Shown: in pieces, positions 44,017 through 55,733 of the stretch
Position numbering within the stretch: the stretch's first letter is position 1
Layout: each line of letters starts with the position of its first letter
Source of the DNA: Bicyclus anynana
Taxonomy: Eukaryota; Arthropoda; Insecta; Lepidoptera; Nymphalidae
NCBI RefSeq assembly: GCF_947172395.1
Contig: NC_069087.1
Location: forward strand, 5,909,107-5,973,106
Length of the DNA: 64,000 nt
Direction of reading: 5' to 3'
Made by a program: the position numbers and the translations under genes
Notes under the pieces: model-generated
Told to the model about the DNA's origin: nothing
What the model saw: only the letters and a program-made list of their open reading frames with translations
Database searches by the model: none

Positions 44017-44116
44017 ATTGTATTATGTAAAGAAATGTAAAGAAATAAAGAAATTATAGTGTGATAAATAAATTAGTTTGATTCAATAGTATGCATTTAA
44101 ATACCTTTCTGCAGTA
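44017..44116 (+). repeat. Flanking direct repeat A, right copy
   Basis: ~100-bp direct repeat of 38943-39034 with a few extra bases (TGATAAATA). Together the two copies bracket repeat X plus the Copia insertion. Confidence 0.75.
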
Positions 44117-44493
44117 GAACTTTCTACGCAGACGAGTTAACAGATTGTTCTTCTAACAGTTTTTTCTCTCTAAAATAGGTAGCTAATTTCAGTTCAGACA
44201 GTTTATTAAAACACAATCGGTTAATTCTTGTTAGTCTTTCAAATGTTTATGAAACTCCGTTACTTAAGTGATTACTAACTAAGTTTCAATTCGGTGAAAC
44301 CATTGAAGGGACCGGTTAAAGAAGAAATACTACTATTGCCTCGAATGCTTTTCAGTAATAAAAATCCTTGAAAATCTGTTCAGCAATTTAAGCATAAATA
44401 GATTAAATAAAGAGTTACTTTCATAGTGATGTGTTTATAGTGTAGTGATAAGTTACGAATCTCATAGACATCACTAACTGTAAATCTCATAAT

Positions 44494-44722
44494 AAGGCTC
44501 AGAGTATCCCGGTGCACGATGGAGCGAGATATGCTTGGAGCGACCGACGTAGCTCAACGTGTCGCAAAACTGCAGTGACAGACCGACGATGGACCGACGA
44601 CATCAAGCTACAGGGAGCCACCGGATGAAGGCGACTCAAGTCCGTGTTATTTGGAAGTCCTTACAAAATTATTATGTCTAGCAATGGACGTCTATCGGCT
44701 GATAATGAATAATGACATGATA
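44494..44722 (+). mobile_element. RTE 3' fragment, degraded
   Basis: Diverged plus-strand copy: GGCTCAGAGTATCC, ATGGAGCGAGATATGCT, GTAGCTCAACGTGTCGC and the ending GGACGTCTATCGGCTGATAA. It has large internal deletions. Confidence 0.78.
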
Positions 44723-45073
44723 AATGAGTTGTTATAACACGAGTAACATTCTTAAAACATTACCTATTTTTGTACAACTAAATCATTTCAAACTGCAAAG
44801 ATTGATCAGCGCTCTAAATGTGCGCATCATCAAAACAGTATTCAATGTTAAAACACCTTTACGTCGCCTCGGAATACACGAAACGAAACGAATCCATACG
44901 AATGCCAGCGGAGCTTAACGTAGTGTGCGTGTGGTGTATGTACACGGCGCGCGTGTGTGCGTGCCCAGCATTTGATACGTCCAAATGAGGTTGTGCGAGC
45001 GAGTGTGCGTGAACCGTGAGAGGGTATCGTTTTGTTCGTTTTTGTCAATGATACACGCAGCTTTAGATACGTA

Positions 45074-45445
45074 GTCCCCTTGAAATTGAAATCCTCGATT
45101 CCTCGTCGTACTTCAACTACCGTCACGGAACGGTATAAGCTCTCGTTCCAAAATTTTCACCCAGATTCAACTTCTCAGGCTCATGGTTTGAGACTTTGAA
45201 TCTCAAAGGAAACGCCCTAACGTTTCGCTGTTGTCCGAACTTCGAGTTCAACAGCTCACTCTGACGTTCCGGCAAATCTCCCTCAGTCCCCTTTAAATAG
45301 AATTCCTTAATTCCTCCTCAAACTTAACCACTGTCAGAGTGACATCAAGGTAGATCATATCTCCAACAATTCCTCTTGATTTCAACGTATTTTTAAGCGA
45401 TAGAGACGAGACTTTAAGTCTCACAGAAAACAGACGTTTCATTAC
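45074..45445. repeat. Old tandem duplication, ~200-bp unit
   Basis: 45074-45245 and 45289-45445 share AGTCCCCTT-AAAT, ATTCCTC, GAGACTTT-A-TCTCA and AACGTTTC-like blocks in the same order, with much divergence between. No open frame common to both. Confidence 0.6.
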
Positions 45446-47817
45446 GGTTGTACCTTTGATTTATCTCACTTTTTAACAAAGGTAGGGCTCCTAATGGGGT
45501 CTTCGAATAATAGTTAAACAAAGGTAAAATTTCAGAATATGTATTTCCGAACTTGCAGCATCTACGAGTATGTATGTAGGTACTATATGCAAGTAACGCT
45601 GATGATATTTTAAAAATAAATTTAATTAGAATCTAAACAAGTAGAATTATTGGTACGCACCAATAAGTCTACCTACTTGTTTAGAAGCAATGACCTACCA
45701 GAACGCTAGGAATATATGATTACTATTAGTACTTTATCAAATTGAATTCTTCGTTTCACCAATGCGTATCTAGATTTAGATATCAGTGGGTTTTAATAAT
45801 TTTATTCGAAGTCCCGGTTGCTCGTCACTGAAAGGGTCAAGTGCGTGAATACGGCTTTATAGAGCCGTCGCCAGGTGACGTGGGAACGGCTTACGATGCT
45901 TCTTATTTGTGTTAGTATAATCCCCGATTGTTTGTCACTTGTATGGCGGTTGTATGGATGTTGTATGTATGTATTGCACTGTTTGTATTTGAATTGGTCT
46001 ATTGGTTGTGCGTGTGTTAATTGATAGATTATGGACGATTTATTGTTTGAGACGCTGTCTACTATATTTTAATATTACATTTGTTCGATCTATAACTACA
46101 AAGTTACTAACTAGCAGTTAGTTAACTAGATATTTAGGTATTGTTTAACTACTTATGTGGGTAAGAGAACACTTCTTGAATGGTTCTGAAGATTAACTAA
46201 CATATAGACAGACAGCGCGATTGTAATTGAACGCATAATCAATCAATCAATCGAAATCATTATTACTTCTTAACAGTAAAATACATAGTTATTTTAAGTT
46301 TATTTATCCTATGCTATTTGTGTTAGTGATTAGTTTATTAATATTCAACAAAATTGCGTGTACATTTTTTTTTTACAATTGTTTGTTCTGAAATAAGTGT
46401 TATCATGGTTATAATTGTTACGTATGGTAGTATAGTACTTAATAATTATGTTAAGAACCCCTTACTGGGTATAGGCCTCCTCCAGCTGATATATTCATTC
46501 TTTTCTATGTAGAAAAACAATTCGTTAATTATGTATTTTTGCCATCCATATGTAAATAATATTATAAGTTGATTCGTATAATTGGACTTTATTGTAAGGA
46601 CAAAATAGAGTAACATAAAATATGTATGAAATGAAAGGCAAGAATTATTACCTAAATAAAGAAAATTATGTAATTGAACGCATAAGCGATACTAAATCAT
46701 GAGCCAGATTAAAACGTCTAACCTAAAATCTTTTTACATAGCCACACAAACACAATACAATCACGCTAGAGAGGTCATTGACCTAGATGCTATGTAGGTA
46801 AGTAGGTAGATAGGTAGGCTAAGTATATGCGAAATTCGTTCCTCAGAACTCGATAAAATAAAACTATAGCAATAAAGGGAGTTCCTCCATTCAAAGTCGC
46901 CAAAATTCGTGACAAACCAATTGATTGATATTGCGGTAGTCATGCCAGGCCTACCGACACAGTTATTATGCGAAGGGAAGCAAAGACTATCTATAAATGC
47001 TTCATAACTAGTTTATAACAACTCTTCTTGCGTATCTACGATTATTTAGAGCTTTTAAATTACGCAAATTTTATTGCGATTTTCAGCATTTCGTGAGCAA
47101 AGTTTTACGTGAAAATTAATCTATTTTTAAAAGTTCACGTAGCAACTAGCCGACGCCCGGGAGTTCTGTTATTATAATGGTAAAAAAGTTATCGAAATCG
47201 GTTTAGTAGATCGAGTGTTTACCTCTGTAACACCACAGTGTGTATCTCTTGAAAATATTCGTGAGTTAGAAAACCCACGTCCGGGTGACGTTATATATCG
47301 GGGACCCTGTCTTCCGGCTAACACGCTGTGTAGCTAGTGGTGAAACCTAAGCGTACATTACCACACGGGTAAACTGTGCTACAATGTTTTTTTTTTTTTA
47401 ATTTTAAATAGTTAGCCATGGCATTGGCTGCAAAAATTCAGACTTCCATATAAGAGACAAAAGGAGGCAAAGCCGAGACTAAAGCCACGTCGATTCGGCT
47501 TTGCCTCATTGCACAAAAATCACTCGTTTTACAACGGCCTGCAACATTACGCGACAGTGGCATAAATAACTATTGCTAAAACATAGTCAGCATAAGCTCC
47601 TATGTAGGCAAATACGGCATTTCCACCATGGTGGCTTTGAGAGGTAGAAGGTTTAAATTTTCCAGACTCTCAAATGGCCCTCATACTTTTTATATTTTCT
47701 ACGGAATATCAGGAGAAATCATGTCTTATCATATTTTATACCTATCTTTTAAACCTGTAACAGAGTGTTTCAAAGGAATGCTGCGAAATTAAATGAATAG
47801 CGACTAGACATATTATG
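45446..47817. other. No gene seen; minor repeat debris
   Basis: 46449-46500 (AAGAACCCCTTACTGGGTAT) resembles a LINE scrap. 47260-47290 is related in reverse to the insertion at 52233. Otherwise AT-rich, with a small inverted pair at 45851-45868 (ACGGCT / AGCCGT). Confidence 0.45.
47464..47507. other. Hairpin, 13-bp perfect stem
   Basis: GAGGCAAAGCCGA (47464-47476) pairs with TCGGCTTTGCCTC (47495-47507) around an 18-base loop. Confidence 0.65.
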
Positions 47818-48310
47818 TTTATTATTATAGCTTTATTTCCACTTAACAGTTTTACAATACATAATATGTTAATAATAAATTTTAAAGTATTTCTGTTATT
47901 TTGTTATGTGGGCCCCTATGGGTAAGAGCCTCCTCTATCTTTTTCCATTTTTCCCTATCTTTGGCCATCATTTTTTTCCTGCTATTTTTATGTCTTTTTC
48001 TGTCTTTCTACATTTATTTTGCCAATTGGGCCCTGCCATTTAGGTGTTTGGTAAGTCATCTCTTATCTTAATATCTTGATAAGTGCCCTGCCCAGTTCCG
48101 TTTATATTTTAAACTGAAAAGAAGCGCATCTGTTAATTTAGTTTTCATTCGGATGTCTACGTTTCTTATTTTTTGTATCTTCCTCAACTTCAGTATGATG
48201 CGTTCCATAGCATGTTGACATGATGAAATTTTGTTTTTTACTTTTTCTGTGTAGATCCATGTCTAACTAGCGTAAGTTAGGCTCGGGAGAATGCAAGAAT
48301 CCATTATAAT
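47818..48310 (-). mobile_element. 3' end of a second LINE family
   Basis: Read on the minus strand this gives an interrupted C-terminal RT tail: stretches such as CQHAMERIILKLRKIQK and KRNWAGHLSRY, then KWKKIEEALTHRGPHN and a short 3' region with AATAAAG. The AMER and WAGH motifs are those of RTE-like elements, but the sequence is clearly another family from the intact copy. Stops and frameshifts show it is dead. Confidence 0.75.
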
Positions 48311-48717
48311 CTTTTTTTATAGTAAGGCTATAGTTGCCTTTTAGAATTATTTTATGTATGTACCTACATATAATTATTAATTACCTACTCTCGCATTTAA
48401 ATCGATCAGTAGATACATACAATGTTGCATGCACTAGTGTTGCAAATGTTTGTGGTTTTTAAGAAGCAAAAATTTGTTTACGTAAGTAATTAATTAACTA
48501 CACCTGCATAGATAAATCTAGTATTACCTAAACCACTTATTGAAATTGGATGTAAAACAGCAATTCACCGAAAGAGAGAAGGAGCATTCGATAATCCAAT
48601 TCCTAGTAAGCGGCTCGATGCGTGTGCAGTTCTCATTAGCGCGTGGCAGGAATCTCGCTCCGCGGCCGGCCACGGCCACTGCGTAACAGAGCGAGAGCCT
48701 GTGGTAGCCAGACCTAT

Positions 48718-49036
48718 GTTTTTTTTTAGTTAGCCCTTACGTTTACCCTTGACTACAATCTCACCTGATGGTAAGTGATGATGCAGTCTAAGATGGAAGC
48801 GGGCTAACTTGTTAGGAGAAGAATGATAATCCACATCCCTTTTGGTTTCTACGCGGCATCGTACCGGAACGCTAAATCGCTTGGCGGTACGTCTTTGCCG
48901 GTAGGGTGATAACTAGCCACGGTCGAAGCCAGACCTGGACTAATTAAGAAAATCTCAATCTGCCCCGCCGGGGATCGAACTTAGGACCTCCGTTTTGTAA
49001 ATCCACCGCGCAGACCACTGCGCCACGGAGGCCGTC
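48718..49036 (-). mobile_element. SINE-A copy, full length
   Basis: ~319-bp minus-strand SINE. The right edge holds GTGGCGCAGTGG in reverse (box A) and the box B GTTCGATCCCCGG; the body has GCCAAGCGATTTAGCG and TTAGCCCGCTTCCATC in reverse; the T run at the left is its poly(A) tail. The longest clean copy in the window. Confidence 0.88.
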
Positions 49037-49971
49037 AATAAATGTCAAAAAAAAATGTCGTTTGTAAATAGCTGAAATGTTTAAAAAAGTCCATAATAGT
49101 CAGATCCTTGTCAGTTGTCATTTAATAAAAGCTGAAATAGGTATAGCGAGATTCTGTTTTGGTAAAACTTACGTTATTTTTAAAGCTGAAATAGAACAGA
49201 GCCAGTGACGATCAGACATTTGTGATTTTATAAGAACCTATAAACTATTAAGCCTTAAGCAAAGGTACGGTAAAAAAATTAGTAAGTAGATAGGTAGTAG
49301 CACAGAATACATATTATACCTATACATGATCGTGTCTTTGGAAGCAATGAAATATGAAGGTCCAGATTTCCGATATTAGGTCTATTAGGTACTAGGGCAT
49401 TACAAGAATAGGATGGACACTGGGTAGGTACGGTTGAAACAGTTAGTCGGTTAAAACAAATCTAATAAAAATATTTTACAAAATATGCATGATAAGGTGA
49501 GGATCTACCTACATACAAGAGAAGAACGAATTTTAGAGTTGCATCGCTTCTCGCGAGTTGTTCATTTTGTCTACTTAAAATATTCCCCACTGTATTTTTA
49601 TTCTTCTTTTAATGTTTTATAGGTATGTAATCTAGATGATATAGGACGGATAACCGCAAAAATGTCTTGACTGCACCCAGTCTATTATTTTCTTACTTGG
49701 GATAATTATACGAGAAATCATGTCGTCCGTCGCAAAACACATGATAAAAACTTGGGAAAGTCGGCCGACAATCTTTCAGCTTTTGTAAAACGACAAAGGT
49801 CTAACCGCCACAGGATCTCGGCCTTTAATGTGTGCACATACACGTCCCGTTCAGTGGATTACACATACTTGTCATAGCGCACCGTACGAGACGACCGCAC
49901 CAGTAATTCACGTTTATTTATTGAACAATTAAAAATAATTGCACCAATGCTTAAAAGAAGTTATAATAAAC
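49037..49971. other. No gene seen
   Basis: AT-rich sequence between a SINE-A and a Rep-D copy, with no named repeat and no defensible frame. Confidence 0.45.
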
Positions 49972-50158
49972 AAGCGGACGCTCGCGACTCGTTTGCGTGA
50001 AATTCTGTTTTTTACGAATCCCGCGGGAAGTATGGATTTTTTCGGGATAAAAAGTAGCCCATATTCTGCTTCAAGGTACGATTTATCTCTATACCTCATT
50101 TCATTGAAATCAGTCCAGTGATTAAGTCGTGAGAAGGTAACAGACATACAAATACGAG
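49972..50158 (+). repeat. Rep-D copy
   Basis: AAGCGGACGCTCGCGACTCG, CCCGCGGGAAGTATGGATTT, GGGATAAAAAGTAGCC. It ends ~120 bp before a Rep-E copy. Confidence 0.8.
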
Positions 50159-50280
50159 AAGAGCTACTTTAGCATTTAATGCGACTTATACTTTTTATAA
50201 CTGTTGTAGGTTATAGCTACTTGTTGTACGTACATAGTGATGTGTGATGATGGTTTTTAAAAACACGTGTGTGATTTTTA

Positions 50281-50430
50281 AAAAGATCAATTGTTGAGTT
50301 TATTTCCGACTCTTCTTAACAGATCCTGTTTTCCGAACCGGTGGTAGAGTCACTTGTTACTATAAAGATAAGTATAAAGATACAAGACTTGTCGTTTCAA
50401 AAGTGCTTGTAAACTTGAAATAAATTGATT
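50281..50430 (+). repeat. Rep-E copy
   Basis: GATCAATTGTTGAGTTTATT, CCGAACCGGTGGTAGAGTC and CTTGTAAACTTGAAATAAAT. A SINE-B copy starts immediately downstream. Confidence 0.8.
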
Positions 50431-50433
50431 ATA

Positions 50434-50742
50434 CACCGTGATAGCCTCATGGATACGAGTTACGACGACCTCTGCCTCCAATTCCGAAGGGGTTCGAATC
50501 TGGTCCGGGGCATGTACCTCCAACTTTTCAGTTGTGTGCAAGAAATTAAATATCACGTATCTCAAACGGTGAAGGAAAAACATCGTGAGGAAACCTGCAT
50601 ACCAGATCATTTTCTTAATTCTTTGCGTGTGTGAAGTCTGCCAATCCGCATTGTGCCAGCGTGGTGGACTATTGGCCTAACTCCTCTCACTCCGAGAGGA
50701 GACTCGAGCTCAGCTGCAGAGCCGAATATGGGTGGCGAATGA
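50434..50742 (+). mobile_element. SINE-B copy, full length
   Basis: Head CACCGTGATAGCCTCATGGA, box B GGTTCGAATCTGG, the GTGAAGGAAAAACATCGTGA block, CCGCATTGTGCCAGCGTGG and GAGCCGAATATGGG. It starts directly at the end of a Rep-E copy (50281-50430). Confidence 0.86.
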
Positions 50743-51546
50743 AGCTCTAAACAATTTTGGGATGAACTAAAAACCTACTGAACGGCCAGATTTCAGACCA
50801 GTATTCAAGAAAGGAGAGTTGTAGTTAGACGAAACGAGGCGTTACATCAAAGCGGGTTGACAGTTATAGGTTATGATGAACCTTGTACAATACAATGACG
50901 CGTATCGTATCCTGATGAAATTGCCGCGGTACTGCAGTCGTCGGAAATGTTGAGATTGTGCGATCGCGTTTCGCAAATTTTTGGAGTCGTTTGCGATTCT
51001 CGAAAAACGTGATCCTCACCACATTGGCGGAGTTTCAGGACTGCTCAATTCTTAAACATTGGCGCTCAGTGCACCAGGAGCCGAATGGAAAGTAATGTAC
51101 GATAATTTCTCAACTACTTACGAGCTAAGGAATCAACCATTAATCCATCCAGGTCTGAGAATTTCTCAAAAAAATTTAAGATGCTGCAAATGGTTTTAGC
51201 TGTGCTTTCATATGATAAAACTTGAATTGTAGAATTATTTTGTAAACAACAGGTGTTTTTGAGACATTCTGAGAGCTAATTTAGCTCAACCGTGTCCTAC
51301 AAGACACGCGCGCGCACCAAACAAGTTTACAATATGACAGAATGATATAGCAAGCAGGTAGATGGAATATGGTGTTTTTTTTTGCAAACAGAACTTTTTA
51401 TTTCAAGTAAGTTTTTGTTCAAGCACTGAGTAAAATTTACCCTTCCTCTTGTTAGGCATATTTTGCCGAGACTTAGAATTCAGTTTTTTTTTCAGGATGA
51501 ACCTATGAAAAAATATTTTTTCACTGGATTTAGATTTTATGGCATG
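50743..51546. other. No gene seen
   Basis: 50860-51080 is less AT-rich (ATTGCCGCGGTACTGCAGTC) but all frames are short and unrelated to any family I know. Confidence 0.4.
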
Positions 51547-51650
51547 ACTAGCGTACCGCCGGGACTTCACCCGCGTGGAAATTAGTTTTTCACAAATCCC
51601 TCGGGAACCATGGATTTTTCTGGTATAAAAAGTAGCCTAAAGTAAACAAA
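51547..51650 (+). repeat. Rep-D fragment
   Basis: CTAGCGTACCGCCGGGACTT, GGAACCATGGATTTTTCTGG, TATAAAAAGTAGCCTAAAG. Only the first half of the family. Confidence 0.75.
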
Positions 51651-51957
51651 AAATCAAGAAGATCAAATGATTGCATTGCTTGAATCATTCATAACTTACT
51701 TTGATATTGTAATAGTTTAAGGTAGCCATAGTATAAATATTACACTTGAATTGTTAATCATTTATGTAAACCTCGATAAGAGACTAAATAATTTCTTTGT
51801 CTCGTAGCGATAAAGAATAATTTATTAGCAACCCATTTAAGGTCAAGGTTTATGATAACGGTTATTAATAAAATACCTAACAGATAACAAGGTGGCCACG
51901 ATCTTGCCACTTGGAATATTGTGAATTACAATACCTATCGTGTCGTAAATATTTTTT

Positions 51958-52022
51958 TGTCCGAGCACACTCTCCGTAATAAATCCTGTAGAACACCGAT
52001 ATACTTTTCGGCGATGCTCCAA
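51958..52022 (+). repeat. Short repeat shared with 63700-63762
   Basis: AATCCTGTAGAACACCGATA followed by TTTCGGCGATGCTCCAA also occurs, with small changes, near the right end of the window. Class unknown. Confidence 0.55.
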
Positions 52023-52136
52023 CGATTACAATTTTGCACTAGTTAACGCCTCGTAATTGATTATATTATATACTTACTTACTACTACTATTATAGGTATA
52101 TACTACTATATTATACAGTCATAGGTATAAGTATTT

Positions 52137-52683
52137 GACGGCCTCCGTGGCGCAGTGATATGCGCGGTGGATTACAAGATGTGTTCGATCCCCGGCTTGG
52201 CTTGTGGTTTTCTTAATTAGTCCAGGTCTGGCGATCTAACGACACCCGGACGTGGGTCTTTTAACTCACGATCTCGGGGGCGTCCGGACTGATTCACTCA
52301 GGTCACGGTTACACCTTCCCGAATGGCCCTCTAAGCCGAGATCCAAGTCTCATAGGAGACGCCCTTAGAGAGCCGTTCCGTCCTCTATCTTTATTTCAGC
52401 CTTCGGGTCTCATCAGGCGATGCTTCTGCGCTCGCCCAAACCCCCCGGTGACGCCTGGGGTCTGGCTGGTGGGGGTCTTCGGCCGTGGCTAGTTACCACT
52501 CTACCGGCAAAGACATACCGCCAAGCGATATAGCCTTCCGGTATGACATCGTATAGAAACCTTAAGAGGTGTGAATTTTCATCCTACTCCTAACAAGTTA
52601 GCCCGCTTTCATCTTAGATTGCATCATCACTTACCATCGTGTAAGATTGTAGTCAAGGGCTATGACTACTTGCTAAAAAAAAA
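52137..52683 (+). mobile_element. SINE-A copy with a 226-bp insertion
   Basis: Plus-strand SINE: box A GTGGCGCAGTGA, box B GTTCGATCCCC (about 52188-52198), body resuming at 52467 with GGTGGGGGTCTTCGGCCGTG, and an A-rich tail at about 52675. The body is split at 52233-52458 by unrelated DNA flanked by GGTCTGGC. Confidence 0.85.
52233..52458. mobile_element. 226-bp insertion in SINE-A
   Basis: Unrelated DNA between two copies of GGTCTGGC (52225-52232 and 52459-52466), an 8-bp target-duplication candidate. The insert is GC-rich; its start shares CACCCGGACGTGGGT and AACTCACG, in reverse, with 47260-47290. Class unknown; ends are not inverted. Confidence 0.68.
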
Positions 52684-53287
52684 CAGCATAAAACATACCA
52701 ACCCGTCTAGTAAGTAGATAGATATACCTACTAGGTAAAACCTAATAACAACTGTAGCTTGATAACGCATTATCTATCTTATCGACTCTCGTATAGACAC
52801 GTAGCGATCGGTGCAACACAATCGCCACAGTACAAGGGAAGGGTCGCAACTCGCAATCAATCACTTCATTGTTGTGGAAGGGCGCCTCGCTGCGGTTCTG
52901 ATTGTGTCCATTACGAATTGTCGGACCAAAATACCTACTAGCTTTGAAAGCTTTGGAAAAATTTGCCTTAGGTAGGTGTTATTGGTCTATGCATTGACCG
53001 AATTATATAAAAGGATAGCTGCCGCTGAATCGAGAAAATGTTTAAAATAACAATGGTAGGGGAGACTGGGGCTGGTTGTGCTAGGGGTGGTTACAGTGGC
53101 ATCAGTAGCGACACTGAACACTATAGGTGCCTACATGATTTTGACTGATATGTAAGTATTCGTATGTGGGAATGTTTGGGCATCTGTAAATAGTTGTGCA
53201 GGTAGGGTAGTAGGTATCATTGGAAATTAGTTAAAAAAAAGTTCCGTATCATGATTGTTAAAGGTAAAAAATTAAATCATCTCTATA

Positions 53288-53515
53288 CATCATTATCATC
53301 ATCATCAACATCATTAACAGTCGATAGACGTCCATAGCTGGACAAAGGCGTCTTGTATAGACTTCCAAACACCACGGTTTTGAGCCACTACCATCCAGCA
53401 GCTCCCTGTTACCTGCTTAATGTTTTTGGTCCACCTAGTGAGGGGTCGACCAATACTGCGCTTTTCGGTGCGGGGTCGCCATTCCAGCACCTTGGAGCCT
53501 AGTTCGAAGAGCCGA
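53288..53515 (-). mobile_element. RTE 3' fragment
   Basis: Minus-strand remnant beginning with an imperfect CAT run, then GACGTCCATAGCTGGACAAA and GGTCCACCTAGTGAGGGG, to AGTTCGAAGAGCCGATG. More diverged than most copies. Confidence 0.82.
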
Positions 53516-55251
53516 TGCTGAAATAATATCTACATCGTCCTTAAATATTGTACTCGTTTATACCTATAAATAATACTGAGTACCTATATGCGTGTAGAAA
53601 AATTAAATGTCAGGCAGGTAATAAGTAGATATTATCCCTGCAAATAAACGCAAATCTTCGCGCCATTCCCTGTGTATACAATAGCCATTATTTAGCCATA
53701 AACGGTACACATTAGCCGCCATATGCCGGCCATGTGGCGCGTGGCCGACAATTAGATTCCTCCGCAGCACTATAATTGTCTATGCCTCAATGCTTCGGAT
53801 TAATCGTCTGCGGTGGAGAAAGTTCCTTTGTACGCGGCAAGGGGCCGTGAAAACTGATGCAATTTCGGGTATTAGACACCTGCTTGAAGATAACGGAGTT
53901 TGATAGAAGCTACTTTTAAGTTTTTAACTAACTAATTATTATCACTGTTACGTATATTAAAAAAAAATAACTATTAAGTTGATGCCTCTAATGCTTTTTG
54001 AACAATAATTATGACAGGCAATGAATATCTCTATTTCAGCGGCTTTTCTTTAATAACTTTTAAAGTATTGGACTTACTCGAAAACTAATTAAGTAATAAG
54101 TTTGTTGCAAACATTGGAACATATTTATTAGTAGGTTTAAGTTTCGTATCGAACGGATAGATAAGTCGTCTTCGACTCGAAGTTCAAAACATGATAAAAA
54201 AAAACAGAAAGTAATAAGTTACTAAGTACTTATTTTACTTTATGCTATTTTCAGAAATATTTAACAATATAACTTTACTTGAGTTTATTAAGATATTCAT
54301 TTTAAAATATTTAGTTCAGAGAATAGTTTATTTGTGTCTACAATTTATTTTAAAGTATGTAGTTATAGGTCTTTTCACGATTTGGCTTTTGCAATCCACA
54401 TCACATTACTTAATAGGTATCTTAGTGATCTATGTCCTAATAGGAGATCGTTGGTCCTAAAGTTATAATTAAACTCCCTCGCAACCAACGACTTATAATA
54501 TAGTGTCTACAGTATACGTCATTGCTCGCAACGCTAGTCTCCGTTTGAGAGATGGGTTCATCATAAAAATGTTGTATTTGATTTCACATCAGAAATAACT
54601 CTCATCAATATTAGAAAGAAAGCTTATATTATATGGGAATGCTAGTAATTAGAGCCTATACGTATATGTGCGAAATATCTAGATAAGTACATTCCTAAAC
54701 GTAGTTTAGGCATACTTATTTAGCTATGAACCTTTTCGAAGCTGTACTGGAGCATCACTCGTCCGTTCCAAATTTGAATCTAATTAAATATCATAATTTG
54801 GCTTCAATGTTCGACTCATACATACGAGTAGGTTTTAACATGGCAAGTTAAATGCAAACTTGTTGCATTTGTACTGAGAAAACACTTTTTAAAAACTATT
54901 TCATCATATAACTGCAGTCTCCAGTAGGTATTGTAAAAGTTATTGTGACAGTCGGGCAGTGCAGCCAACTGTGGCGTTTGCTCGATTTAATCGGCAAAGT
55001 GTGTCGCGGCCACCCTCTCGCTTTAATACAAAACAACCAACGATATTACAATAACGGAGTGCAGTTTATTCTAGTGTTGTGAAGCTGAATCAAAACGTAT
55101 CCATTTAAACAATTTTGTATACCTGTTTAATGGCAACTTCATGTATATCTTTGAATCTAAAAAGATAAAGAGTTTGTGTGTTTGTTTATTTTTGTGTTTA
55201 AATTTAATCCCTGGAACTACTAGTCGGAATGTAAGAATTCTTTCTGTATAA
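53516..55251. other. Unique sequence; one CpG-containing patch
   Basis: 53640-53890 is repeat-free and GC-richer (TTAGCCATAAACGGTACAC, GCCATATGCCGGCCATGTGG), a candidate for conserved non-coding DNA. The rest is AT-rich with no coding frame. Confidence 0.4.
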
Positions 55252-55397
55252 AAGTCAAAAGTCAAAATTCATTTATTTCAAATAGGCTTAGTTTACAAGC
55301 TCTTTCGAAACGTCAGGTAATAATATTAAACTTAAGATAATGGTGATAATAATCATTCGAAAACTTAAAATAAAAGTTACGAGGGTTCCAAACGCGC
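55252..55397 (-). repeat. Rep-E-related repeat
   Basis: Minus-strand partner of 33483-33604: AAGTCAAAATTCATTTATTT, CTTTCGAAACGTCAGGTAAT and TTACGAGGGTTCCAAACG. Confidence 0.65.
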
Positions 55398-55733
55398 CTT
55401 GGTCCGAGAAGAGAATATATGATAGCTTGACTTATGAGGAGTAATAAAGGCTAGCATCAGACTACATTCCTCAGCTAGCCTTAAACTAGCGTTCCCGAGC
55501 TGATATATTCTCAAAAAAATCCATACTTATAACTATCTCTTTTACTACATAATACGTACTCACTTATAATTTGTGTCAAAAATGATTTAAGAGCGATAGT
55601 TTTATCTCTGAACTCGATAAAAAACAAACACCGCACAAGTAGAACGTCAATAACGCAACACGCAATAAAACTGCTATCTAATTAACGCTAAAAGTTCCAC
55701 AGCCACTAATTAACAGTCTATACCAATTACGCG

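Noticed and set aside
53050..53105. GGGGAGACTGGGGCTGGTTGTG-type words as a regulatory array
   Set aside because: Only two loose repeats of GGCTGGTTGTG-like sequence in 50 bases; too little to support a call.
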